Shown here one piece after another: positions 35,374 through 42,812 of a DNA stretch of 64,000 bases. The position numbers and the translations under genes are program-made. Position 1 is the stretch's first letter. Each line of letters opens with the position of its first letter. Under the pieces are notes generated by a model that was not told where the DNA came from, made no database searches, and was given only the letters and a program-made list of their open reading frames with translations. The DNA comes from Paenibacillus yonginensis (GTDB lineage: Bacteria > Bacillota > Bacilli > Paenibacillales > Paenibacillaceae): NCBI RefSeq assembly GCF_001685395.1, contig NZ_CP014167.1:558001-622000 (forward strand), in the 5' to 3' direction.

Positions 35374-36096
35374 ATGCGTTTACGCGGCAGAAAAGGAATA
35401 CGTGAAAATCTGGAGGCCCAGCCTGAACTGATCGTGCTGGACCCTCGCGAGTATAAAGGACGCTGGAAAGAAAGATTCGGCAATGACCGCCCGATTTACG
35501 TGGAGCTCGGTATGGGCAAAGGTCAGTTTATCAGCGGCATGAGCGTTCGTTATCCGGACGTGAATTTTATCGGTATGGATATGTACGACGAGTTGATCCG
35601 CCGGGCAGGGGAGAAAGGCAAAAAGGCCTGGGCCGAGAAGACCGGTCAAAACGTGGAAGACGTCCGGCCGCCGAATCTCAATCTGGCGCTTGGCAATATC
35701 GAGTTTATAGAGGAATTTTTTGCACCGGGAGAAATTGAGCGGATTTATTTGAACTTCAGCGACCCGTGGCCCAAAGCGAAACATGGACGCCGCCGGCTGA
35801 CGCACCCGCGTTTCCTGAACAAATACAAGCAGCTGCTGAACGAAAAAGGCGAAATTCATTTCAAAACCGATTCGCAGACGCTGTTTGAATTTTCGCTGAA
35901 CGCATTTGCAGCCGTAGGCCTGCAAATGAGCGACATCTCGCTGAATTTGCACCGTGACGGCATCAACGAAAATCATGTTATGACGGAATACGAAAGCAAA
36001 TTCCATGCCCAGGGCATGAATATTTACCGCTGCGAAGTGAAGGTAGGACAAGCAGCTTTGCGCAATTACGAAGAACATAAGATGGATAGGTTTTAA
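35374..36096 (+). CDS. trmB: tRNA (guanine-N7-)-methyltransferase
   Basis: Methylates G46 of tRNAs using SAM. The 240-residue protein matches TrmB throughout: the N-terminal MRLRGRKGIRENL, the SAM site YVELGMGKGQFI near residue 50, the RNA-binding LNFSDPWPKAKHGRRRLTHP near residue 128 and FKTDSQTLFEFSL. AAAGAGGAG precedes the ATG. The gene is monocistronic, with hairpins on both sides. Confidence 0.96.
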   Translation: MRLRGRKGIRENLEAQPELIVLDPREYKGRWKERFGNDRPIYVELGMGKGQFISGMSVRYPDVNFIGMDMYDELIRRAGEKGKKAWAEKTGQNVEDVRPPNLNLALGNIEFIEEFFAPGEIERIYLNFSDPWPKAKHGRRRLTHPRFLNKYKQLLNEKGEIHFKTDSQTLFEFSLNAFAAVGLQMSDISLNLHRDGINENHVMTEYESKFHAQGMNIYRCEVKVGQAALRNYEEHKMDRF

Positions 36097-36124
36097 ACGG
36101 CACCACTTGGTGCCGGGCTAGAGG

Positions 36125-36160
36125 GCCGTCTGCGGGGGAGTCCCAGAGACGGCTTTTTTT
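36125..36160 (+). terminator. Terminator after trmB
   Basis: GCCGTCT (36125-36131) pairs with AGACGGC (36147-36153), followed by seven T. A smaller hairpin, CGGCACC/GGTGCCG, precedes it directly after the stop codon. Confidence 0.88.
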
Positions 36161-36191
36161 GTATGCTTGGAATGCCGTTATACCGGCTCGC

Positions 36192-36225
36192 AAACCAAAA
36201 AAGCTGCCGAATGGATCGGCAGCTT
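36192..36225 (-). terminator. Terminator of the glycosyltransferase operon
   Basis: AAGCTGCCGA (36201-36210) pairs with TCGGCAGCTT (36216-36225); on the minus strand it is followed by a T-rich tract. Confidence 0.85.
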
Positions 36226-36241
36226 CGTGTGCTGGGTTTTA

Positions 36242-37402
36242 TTATGGCGTTTTCTTATAAGAAAACAAATCTCGGCGCCCCTGATTTTGATCAAGCACTT
36301 CGATGATGGCGTGGGCGCTTCCGGTTGGATGGTAGCTGTTGATCTGCTCCAGCACCTGCCGGCGTTTCTCGACTACCTGATCGTAATGGTTGATCAGCCG
36401 GTCCATCCAGTCCGTAATATCATCTTTGGAGGTGATCGGCGTCCCCCAGCCCTGTGAGGTGAAATATTCGGAGTTTTCTTCCTCCTGGCCCGGCAGCGGC
36501 TGATGAAACAGCATCGGAATCCCTTTGGCGAGTCCTTCCGTACAGGTCATGCCGCCCGGCTTGGTTACCAGAAGGTCGGCAAATTCCATCAGCTTATCCA
36601 CCTCGCGTGTAAAGCCGAGGAGATGGATGTTCGGATGCTGGAATCTGGGATCCTCCTGCATCTTGTTCAGCTGCTTGGTATTGTTGCCGAAGCAGAAAAT
36701 AATCTGGACTTGGTCCCGGTAACTGGCCAGCAGCGAGTTGACGGTTTCGTCCTTCATGAATCCCCAGCCGCCGCCCATGACCAGCACGGTTGGCAGGTCA
36801 TGAAGACCGAAGCTGGCCCGGATTTCCTCTTTGCTGTGACGTTCCCAGAAATTCGGATGAACAGGAATTCCTGTCACGCGGATTTTGGCATCATCAACCC
36901 CGCGTTCAATCAGCTTTTCCCGGACCTGGTTTGTCGATACCAGATAGCAGTTCACTTCCCGGCTGACCCAGGCCCCATGCACGTCATAATCCGTAATAAC
37001 GGTGCAGAGCGGAACCTCCATCCCGAGCCGTTTGATCCTGGAGATAACCGCGCTCGGAATCGGATGGGTACAAACGATAACGTCCGGATGCAGCTGCTTG
37101 ATCAGCTGGGAGGTGTGAGTATAGAAAATCCGGTGAAGCGCTAGCGTCGTAAATTTATTCAGAGACTTCTTATAATTGCTGCGATACATTAGCCGGACGA
37201 GCCGCGGCTGCGATGAGACGGTCTTTTTGTATGCAGTTATAATGAAAGGCGCCATTCTAGGGTTAAGGAAGCTGCCCAGCTCCAGCACTTTGGTCTGAAC
37301 ATTCGGCGCAATTTTCCGCAAATTGCTGGAAAGCGCATATGCGGCTTGCGTATGTCCTGCTCCAAACCCTTCCGATAATAGCAATATTCTTTGTTTATGC
37401 AC
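36242..37402 (-). CDS. UgtP/MGDG synthase-like glycosyltransferase (GT28)
   Basis: A 386-residue membrane-associated glycosyltransferase that probably adds glucose or galactose to diacylglycerol, making glycolipids and lipoteichoic-acid anchors. The N-terminal domain starts ILLLSEGFGAGHTQAA, the acceptor-side motif of MGDG synthases. The C-terminal nucleotide-sugar site includes VMGGGWGFMKDE, LLVTKPGGMTCTEGLAKG and QPLPGQEEENSEYF. It lies 53 bases downstream of a PAP2 phosphatase gene in the same direction, fitting a lipid operon. Number of sugars and donor are not readable from sequence. Confidence 0.88.
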   Translation of the reverse strand: MHKQRILLLSEGFGAGHTQAAYALSSNLRKIAPNVQTKVLELGSFLNPRMAPFIITAYKKTVSSQPRLVRLMYRSNYKKSLNKFTTLALHRIFYTHTSQLIKQLHPDVIVCTHPIPSAVISRIKRLGMEVPLCTVITDYDVHGAWVSREVNCYLVSTNQVREKLIERGVDDAKIRVTGIPVHPNFWERHSKEEIRASFGLHDLPTVLVMGGGWGFMKDETVNSLLASYRDQVQIIFCFGNNTKQLNKMQEDPRFQHPNIHLLGFTREVDKLMEFADLLVTKPGGMTCTEGLAKGIPMLFHQPLPGQEEENSEYFTSQGWGTPITSKDDITDWMDRLINHYDQVVEKRRQVLEQINSYHPTGSAHAIIEVLDQNQGRRDLFSYKKTP

Positions 37403-37455
37403 TTTAGTTTCACCTTTTCCCGCAAGGTTTTACCATTATATATACATTATCTGCT

Positions 37456-37986
37456 TTATGGCCATAATGCAACCGTCCCGAAAGCGGTTAAGGTACCAAT
37501 AACGCCTCCGGCAAGCACATCCGAAGGGTAATGAAGTCCTAAATAAATCCGGGACAACGCTACGGTCAGCGCGATCGGAAGCAGCGGCAGAATGAGCAGG
37601 GGGAAAAGAATCATAAACGGTACGGTAACCGAAAAAATAGCTGTTGTATGGCCCGATGGAAAGGAATGATCTTTAAGCGGATTGCGAAAAGTCCGCGCGT
37701 CCGGAAGGGCAAGATAAGGCCGCAGTCTCGGATACGTTTTCTTGGCTATAGCCACGGGAATGTGGCTGGCTGCCAGGGCCGTAAGACTCATAAGGGCCGT
37801 AGTCCCCCAAACTCTGGGAAGAAAGTACCAGCTGATCAGACAAGCCGAAATCGTAAAGGTAGCTCCGCCAAGGTGAGTCGCATAATAGAGCAGGAAATTC
37901 AGAAATTTCCGGTGCAGCCCGGTGTTGATTTTCATAAATAATTTCCGATCCGCTTGATGGAGCTTGGCAAAAAGTCGCGTCAGCAT
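37456..37986 (-). CDS. PAP2-family membrane phosphatase
   Basis: A 176-residue integral membrane phosphatase acting on lipid phosphates such as undecaprenyl diphosphate or phosphatidic acid. All three PAP2 motifs are present: KKTYPRLRP, PSGHT and SRIYLGLHYPSD. About five membrane helices are predicted by hydrophobicity. GGGGGAG precedes the ATG. It is the first gene of a pair with a glycolipid glycosyltransferase, so diacylglycerol supply is a plausible role. Confidence 0.9.
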   Translation of the reverse strand: MLTRLFAKLHQADRKLFMKINTGLHRKFLNFLLYYATHLGGATFTISACLISWYFLPRVWGTTALMSLTALAASHIPVAIAKKTYPRLRPYLALPDARTFRNPLKDHSFPSGHTTAIFSVTVPFMILFPLLILPLLPIALTVALSRIYLGLHYPSDVLAGGVIGTLTAFGTVALWP

Positions 37987-38634
37987 TCACAGCTCCCCCT
38001 TTCGTTAGAGGCATTCATTAGCAAATCCCTTTTGTATTTATTTAGGCATATCTGATTTAAATGTATCATATTTTTTAAACCCGGACGGGCTTTTTACATA
38101 AAAAGTCTGCGGGAGCCCGGTTTTATGGGGAAGATTGCAGGGCTGATTCAATGTTAGCTGAGGAGTTTAAAATAAATTGAGTTTAATTGTAAACTTTTTG
38201 CGCTTTTGTTTCGTAAATATTATTGGCTTATAAAATGGGGTTCCGCGTGATGTAAATTTTGGCTTTCTGAATTTTTGAAAAAAAAAGGAGGGCCGAAGAA
38301 ATAAAAAGGATTAAAAATGCTGAAAATAAGAAATAAGCAGGGATGAAACCGTGACTGTGATGTTGTGAGAAGCTGTAGAAGGCCAGTTCGGCTGTATTTT
38401 GGCAAAACAGGCGCTAATTTGCTTTTGACAAAAAAATCAAAGTCATAGAGAATCGTAATGGCATCTCACTTGCTATGGAAGTTGAAAACATTTCAGAAAG
38501 AACTGTAATGAAGGTGGTCAGCGAAATTCGTTTCGCACGCAGAAACAGTGACAACAAATAAAAAAACACTGGATCTAGAGAGAAAAAAACAAAAAACAAT
38601 TCAACAGGGTTAAAAAAGGGGGCTGCAGAGAATC
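37987..38634. other. AT-rich 650-bp intergenic region
   Basis: Holds the divergent control regions of the PAP2 and GT2 genes. A TTGACA hexamer at 38425 with a weak -10 (GAGAAT, 17 bases on) could start the GT2 transcript. A 28-codon frame at 38475-38561 (MEVENISERTVMKVV and on, to RRNSDNK) reads as hydrophilic protein but lacks a ribosome site. Several A- and T-runs occur. No gene is supported. Confidence 0.4.
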
Positions 38635-39873
38635 ATGTTCGATGGCATTTTGATTACCCTCCAGATCATTCTGGCGGTGATTGCCGTTTATCAGTTTGTA
38701 TTCTCATTATTCGGCATGTACAGGAAAAAGCAAAAAACACAGCACGCGCCGGAGAAATCTTTTGCGGTTTTGGTGGCAGCGCATAACGAGGAGCAGGTCG
38801 TTGGCGCTCTGATGGAGAATTTGAAGAAGCTGAACTATCCTCGCGAGCTGTATGATGTTTTTGTCATTTGCGACAACTGCACGGACCGTACGGCCGAAAT
38901 CGTGCGCGAGCATGGCATGCATGCTTGCGTACGGACCAATACCAACCAGCGCGGCAAAGGGTTTGCAATCGAATGGATGCTCAAGAAGCTCTGGGAAATG
39001 CCGCGCCAATATGATGCGGTGGTCATGTTTGACGCCGACAATTTGGCGCATCCGGATTTTCTTAAGGAAATGAATAACGATTTATGCGAAGGCGCACGGG
39101 TCATCCAGGGCTACATCGACACCAAGAACCCGGAAGACTCATGGATTACGGCTTCTTACGGGATTTCCTACTGGTACGTGAACCGCTTGTGGCAGCTGTC
39201 TCGCCACAACCTGCGTATGGCCAACTTCCTTGGCGGTACCGGGATGTGTTTTGAAACCAGCCTGCTTAAGGAAATGGGCTGGGGCGCAACCAGTCTGGTC
39301 GAAGACCTGGAGTTCACCATGCGCTGCGTAGACCGCGGCGTTCATCCGGTGTTTAACTATGACGCCAAATTGTTTGATGAGAAACCGTTGTCCTTTAAAG
39401 CATCGGCACGCCAGCGTCTGCGCTGGATGCAGGGCCATTTCACCGTGGCTCGCCGTTATTTCTTCCCGCTGCTCTGGAAGAGCATCAAGGAACGCAGCTT
39501 GGTCAAAATGGACATGGCGCTGTACGCGGTTAACGTCTACATCGTGCTGCTTACCTTTTTGCTTGCTGCCCTGATTTGGGCCGATCAATCGCTGTTTAAC
39601 GGACCGCATTTCTCTACGCTGTATTCGTATCTGCCGGTCTGGGCATCGTTTTTTGCTGTCGGGGCAAACGTTGTGACCTTCCTTCTGGCTATGGCTTTGG
39701 AGAAGGTAACATTCAAGAAAGTTTATCTGTACCTGATTTTGTTCCCGATTTATCTGATCTCCTGGTATCCGATTACGTTCTATGCCTTCTTCACGCAGAA
39801 CAACAAGCAGTGGAGCCATACCCAGCATACCCGGGTAGTGCGGCTTGAAGAGGTGCAGAGCAAACAAGGATAA
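38635..39873 (+). CDS. Membrane glycosyltransferase family 2
   Basis: A 412-residue processive-type GT2 enzyme. An N-terminal helix (residues 5-27) is followed by the catalytic domain with VLVAAHNEE, the metal-binding DADN, the base motif in LVEDLEFTMR and the processivity motif RQRLRWMQGH. Two to four membrane helices form the C-terminus. It resembles enzymes that make poly-N-acetylglucosamine or other surface polysaccharides. No accessory genes for export or modification are adjacent, so the product is unknown. A purine-rich stretch precedes the ATG. Confidence 0.9.
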   Translation: MFDGILITLQIILAVIAVYQFVFSLFGMYRKKQKTQHAPEKSFAVLVAAHNEEQVVGALMENLKKLNYPRELYDVFVICDNCTDRTAEIVREHGMHACVRTNTNQRGKGFAIEWMLKKLWEMPRQYDAVVMFDADNLAHPDFLKEMNNDLCEGARVIQGYIDTKNPEDSWITASYGISYWYVNRLWQLSRHNLRMANFLGGTGMCFETSLLKEMGWGATSLVEDLEFTMRCVDRGVHPVFNYDAKLFDEKPLSFKASARQRLRWMQGHFTVARRYFFPLLWKSIKERSLVKMDMALYAVNVYIVLLTFLLAALIWADQSLFNGPHFSTLYSYLPVWASFFAVGANVVTFLLAMALEKVTFKKVYLYLILFPIYLISWYPITFYAFFTQNNKQWSHTQHTRVVRLEEVQSKQG

Positions 39874-39899
39874 GCTGCCCACGTTTTTCTGGAAAGTTG

Positions 39900-39929
39900 T
39901 TGACACAAGCTTGGGTCATGTGATATATT
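39900..39929 (+). promoter_or_regulatory. SigA-type promoter of infC-rpmI-rplT
   Basis: TTGACA (39900-39905), an 18-base spacer and TATATT (39924-39929) lie just upstream of the L20-type leader. Confidence 0.8.
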
Positions 39930-39949
39930 AATCAAAGTGTTGTGAATAA

Positions 39950-40096
39950 TCAAAAAAGGATTGCAAGAAGAGGCACTGCTTCTCACCTGTCCGACAATTG
40001 TTGGCTGGTCTTGATCCGACCAAACTTATGAATTTACATTCATGATGATATGGACGATCAATATTGGGATGCGGGTGTCTGACCCGCATCCCTTTT
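39950..40096 (+). promoter_or_regulatory. L20-type leader with terminator (infC operon)
   Basis: The leader between the promoter and infC contains the AGGCACTGCTTCTCACCTGT segment commonly seen in Bacillota infC leaders. It ends in a terminator, GGGATGCGGGT (40066-40076) with ACCCGCATCCC (40082-40092) plus T run. In B. subtilis, excess L20 binds this leader and causes early termination; the same control is inferred here from position and layout. Confidence 0.75.
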
Positions 40097-40163
40097 CATT
40101 TATGAAAGCTTGAAAGGCAATTTTAAGCCGCTGTGCGGCCATCCTTTTTGGAGGTGGAGAACT

Positions 40164-40673
40164 ATCAGTAAGGAACATTTGATCAATGACGAGATTCGGG
40201 CGAAAGAAGTACGCTTGGTTGGACCGGACGGCGAGCAGATCGGCATCAAACCGATTCGCGAAGCCCAGCAAATGGCTATCGATTTGAACCTGGATTTGGT
40301 GAATATTGCGCCAACGGCCAAACCGCCGGTATGCCGGATCATGGATTACGGCAAATTCCGTTATGAGCAGCAGAAGAAAGAGAAAGAAGCCCGCAAGAAT
40401 CAGAAGATCGTGGACATCAAAGAAGTTTGGTTCCGTGCCAATATCGAGGAACATGATTATCAAACGAAATTGCGCAACGTTATCAAATTTTTGAACGAAG
40501 GCGACAAAGTTAAATGCTCTGTACGCTTCCGTGGACGTGAAATCACTCATGCCGATATCGGTCAGAAAATTTTAGAGCGCGTGAAAGCTGAGGTTGCAGA
40601 ACTGTCCAGCGTTGAACGCCAGCCTAAACTGGAAGGCCGCAGTATGATTATGATTTTGGCGCCTAAGAATTAA
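40164..40673 (+). CDS. infC: Translation initiation factor IF-3
   Basis: Binds the 30S subunit and checks the start codon. The 169-residue protein has the IF3-N segment ISKEHLINDEIRAKEVRLVGPDGEQ and the IF3-C domain ending ERQPKLEGRSMIMILAPKN. The start is almost certainly the non-standard codon ATC at 40164: GGAGGTG lies seven bases before it, homology begins exactly there, and no ATG, GTG or TTG fits. Rare starts at infC allow IF-3 to limit its own synthesis. It is first in infC-rpmI-rplT. Confidence 0.95.
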   Translation: MSKEHLINDEIRAKEVRLVGPDGEQIGIKPIREAQQMAIDLNLDLVNIAPTAKPPVCRIMDYGKFRYEQQKKEKEARKNQKIVDIKEVWFRANIEEHDYQTKLRNVIKFLNEGDKVKCSVRFRGREITHADIGQKILERVKAEVAELSSVERQPKLEGRSMIMILAPKN

Positions 40674-40704
40674 GCGCCATATAAACTATGAGGGGGAAGA
40701 CCTA

Positions 40705-40905
40705 ATGCCTAAAATGAAAACACACAGCAGCCTTAAAGGCCGCTTCAAAATTACGGGAACTGGTAAAGTAAAACGTTACAAAGCCAACAGAAACCACCTT
40801 CTGTCCCACAAATCCAAACGCGCTAAACGCGTTTTGGCTAACAGCCCTGTGATGTATTCCGGCGACGTAAGCCGTTTGAAACAAGGTTTGGCTAACCTGA
40901 AGTAG
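40705..40905 (+). CDS. rpmI: 50S ribosomal protein L35
   Basis: A 66-residue basic ribosomal protein, starting [21 protein letters not shown] and containing the [15 protein letters not shown] core of L35. Normal length. A GGGGGAAG site precedes the ATG. Second gene of the infC operon, 31 bases after infC. Confidence 0.97.
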   Translation: MPKMKTHSSLKGRFKITGTGKVKRYKANRNHLLSHKSKRAKRVLANSPVMYSGDVSRLKQGLANLK

Positions 40906-40942
40906 TACATTCTTAAACAATTTATTTGGGAGGTTTATCACT

Positions 40943-41302
40943 ATGGCAAGAGTTAAAGGCGGATTCGTCGTTCGTCGTCGTCATAAGAAAATTCTGAAAC
41001 TTGCAAAAGGTTATTTCGGTTCCAAACACCGCATTTTTAAAACAGCTAAGGAGCAAGTGAACAAATCCCTGCTCTACGCTTACCGTGACCGTCGTCAGAA
41101 AAAACGCGATTTCCGCAAATTGTGGATCGTTCGTATCAACGCTGCTGCACGCCAAAACGGCTTGTCCTACAGCAAATTGATGCATGGCCTGAAGCTGGCT
41201 GAAGTCAACATCAACCGCAAGATGCTTGCGGATCTGGCTGTTAACGATATCGCCGCTTTCAACTCTTTGGCTACTGTAGCTAAAGAAAAAATCAACGCTT
41301 AA
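40943..41302 (+). CDS. rplT: 50S ribosomal protein L20
   Basis: A 119-residue 23S rRNA-binding protein needed early in 50S assembly; in Bacilli it also represses this operon through the leader. Family signatures include [22 protein letters not shown] and [27 protein letters not shown] site precedes the ATG, and a strong terminator follows the stop. Confidence 0.98.
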   Translation: MARVKGGFVVRRRHKKILKLAKGYFGSKHRIFKTAKEQVNKSLLYAYRDRRQKKRDFRKLWIVRINAAARQNGLSYSKLMHGLKLAEVNINRKMLADLAVNDIAAFNSLATVAKEKINA

Positions 41303-41319
41303 TTAAGTCTTAAACCAGA

Positions 41320-41347
41320 AGACGCCCTTAGCAGGGCGTCTTTTTTT
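41320..41347 (+). terminator. Terminator of infC-rpmI-rplT
   Basis: AGACGCCC pairs with GGGCGTCT around six bases, followed by seven T. Confidence 0.93.
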
Positions 41348-41463
41348 ATGTTCCGGCTTTTATTTTTATTTGTTGTTTCCCCCGTCAGCCGGGCGTTTAT
41401 ACAATCACCGGGCCTGGCGAGGGAATACGCTGGATAAGAATACAGCAGGAGGAGGGAAACCTG

Positions 41464-41802
41464 ATGAAAGCAAACGGAATTGAATCTCAGGCTAAAAAGC
41501 TGATCGGCAAAAAAATCATTGCCTACAAAAAGGACGGCGGTTTTGTCACGGGGACTTTGGTGAGAATCAGCGGCAAACGCCTTTATGTGAAACCTTCAGC
41601 CGGCAAAAAGGTCAGAACCAAAGCGATCTTGCCGCTGGCTTTGTTCGACCTGCTTGCGATCGGCACGGCACCATTTGCCGGCGGATTTTATGGAGGATAC
41701 CCGGGCTATGGTTACGGCGGATACCCGGGGGGATACGGCTACGGTTACGGAGGTTACGGAGGATACCCCGGCTACGGATATCCGGGCGGATTTTTCCTTT
41801 AA
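41464..41802 (+). CDS. Small basic protein with Gly/Tyr-rich C-terminal repeats
   Basis: A 112-residue protein of unknown function. The N-terminal half (about 1-58) is basic and shaped like a small beta-barrel (KKIIAYKKDGGFVTGTLVRI, then RLYVKPSAGKKVRTK). A hydrophobic stretch follows, and residues 70-110 are repeats of the type GGYPGYGYGG. A GGAGGAGGG ribosome site makes translation likely. Similar Gly/Tyr-rich tails occur in spore-coat and surface proteins, but that role is only a guess here. Confidence 0.75.
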   Translation: MKANGIESQAKKLIGKKIIAYKKDGGFVTGTLVRISGKRLYVKPSAGKKVRTKAILPLALFDLLAIGTAPFAGGFYGGYPGYGYGGYPGGYGYGYGGYGGYPGYGYPGGFFL

Positions 41803-41804
41803 GT

Positions 41805-42269
41805 TCAGGGCAATAACCTAAGGTTAACCAGAGATTTCTCCATCTCGTAACACTGCGTTTGAGCGACAAAACGAACGGTCCGGTATCCCAGTTTGCTGTA
41901 AAACAGGTGGGCGTGTGTGTTTCCGGCGTCCACCAATACCTTTGAGCGTGAGCAGCCTCTCGAGGCGGCAAAATTTTCGGCTTTGGCCATCAGGGATTTG
42001 CCATAACGCTTGTGCTGATGGTTCCGGTCGACGGCAATCATATCGATGTATAGAAGTTCGCCGTGAATCATGAAATGAATAAAGGCTAGCGGGTCGGAAT
42101 CATAATTGGAAGCTGCGACCAGGGTGACGCCATGTTTCATGCGGCCAGGCAAATCCCGGCGGATTTTATCAATTTCTTTGCTGGACAAATGGCTGTGCGG
42201 GACAAGCTCTTTCTCAATCAATCCATAGATGACGGGGTCATCTTGTTTAGGTCTGCGATAACGGATCAT
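41805..42269 (-). CDS. GNAT-family N-acetyltransferase
   Basis: A 154-residue acetyltransferase. The acetyl-CoA loop is in IDMIAVDRNHQHKRYGKSLM, and the C-terminal NTHAHLFYSKLGYRTV is typical of the fold. The start at 42269 (MIRYRRPKQDD) follows AAGGAGG; the longer reading from 42389 overlaps the ilv promoter and is rejected. Substrate unknown. It ends two bases from the convergent Gly/Tyr-rich gene. Confidence 0.85.
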   Translation of the reverse strand: MIRYRRPKQDDPVIYGLIEKELVPHSHLSSKEIDKIRRDLPGRMKHGVTLVAASNYDSDPLAFIHFMIHGELLYIDMIAVDRNHQHKRYGKSLMAKAENFAASRGCSRSKVLVDAGNTHAHLFYSKLGYRTVRFVAQTQCYEMEKSLVNLRLLP

Positions 42270-42364
42270 ATCGCACCCTCCTTCTGCACCCGGGTGAATG
42301 TCTTTGTTATCGTATGTTAATGGCCTGTTCGGGGTGACAAATAAAAAAAATAGGTGAGGAGCCC

Positions 42365-42394
42365 TTGACTTCGCATGTAAGGTGAACATATAAT
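42365..42394 (+). promoter_or_regulatory. Promoter of the ilv operon
   Basis: TTGACT (42365-42370), 18 bases, then TATAAT (42389-42394), placed about 50 bases before the T-box stem I. Confidence 0.8.
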
Positions 42395-42442
42395 GTTCCT
42401 AACCATTTTAACCATTTAAAGCTATAAACCAATGGCTATGAA

Positions 42443-42775
42443 GAGGACGAAGCTTAAGGGCTCTATGCTCAGAGAGTGGATGGATTTGCTGAGACCACCA
42501 CCATTATCCCTTACTGCGCGCTCACCTCGGAGCTGTTTTCCTGAAAGGTGTTTCGGTTTGAACGACATTAACCGGACAGTGATTAGGGAGAATCGAGTTG
42601 TCCACGTTACGGATGAAGGGTAAGAAAAGTCCAGGCAAAGAACGGGCTTTTGATTACCCGCCAAGACTTGGCATCGCGAGATGCCTTGTGAATTTGGGTG
42701 GTACCGCGTAAGGTAAATCAAACCTTTCGCCCCTCTAGCGTAGTAACGCTGGCAGTGGGCGAAAGGTTTTTTTGT
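42443..42775 (+). promoter_or_regulatory. T-box leader of ilvBN, probable Leu (CUC) specifier
   Basis: The T-box sequence GGGTGGTACCGCG lies at 42696-42708. It is followed by a terminator, AAACCTTTCGCCC (42720-42732) with GGGCGAAAGGTTT (42757-42769) plus T run. Stem I appears closed by GAGG (42443-42446) with CCTC (42525-42528); the codon one base before the 3' strand is CTC (42521-42523), which would be a leucine specifier. The same layout holds in the pheS T-box of this window, where the codon is TTC. Uncharged tRNA-Leu would therefore turn the operon on. Confidence 0.9.
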
Positions 42776-42812
42776 TGCTCTAGCCGCCAAGCCTGAGAGG
42801 AGGAAACGTAAA

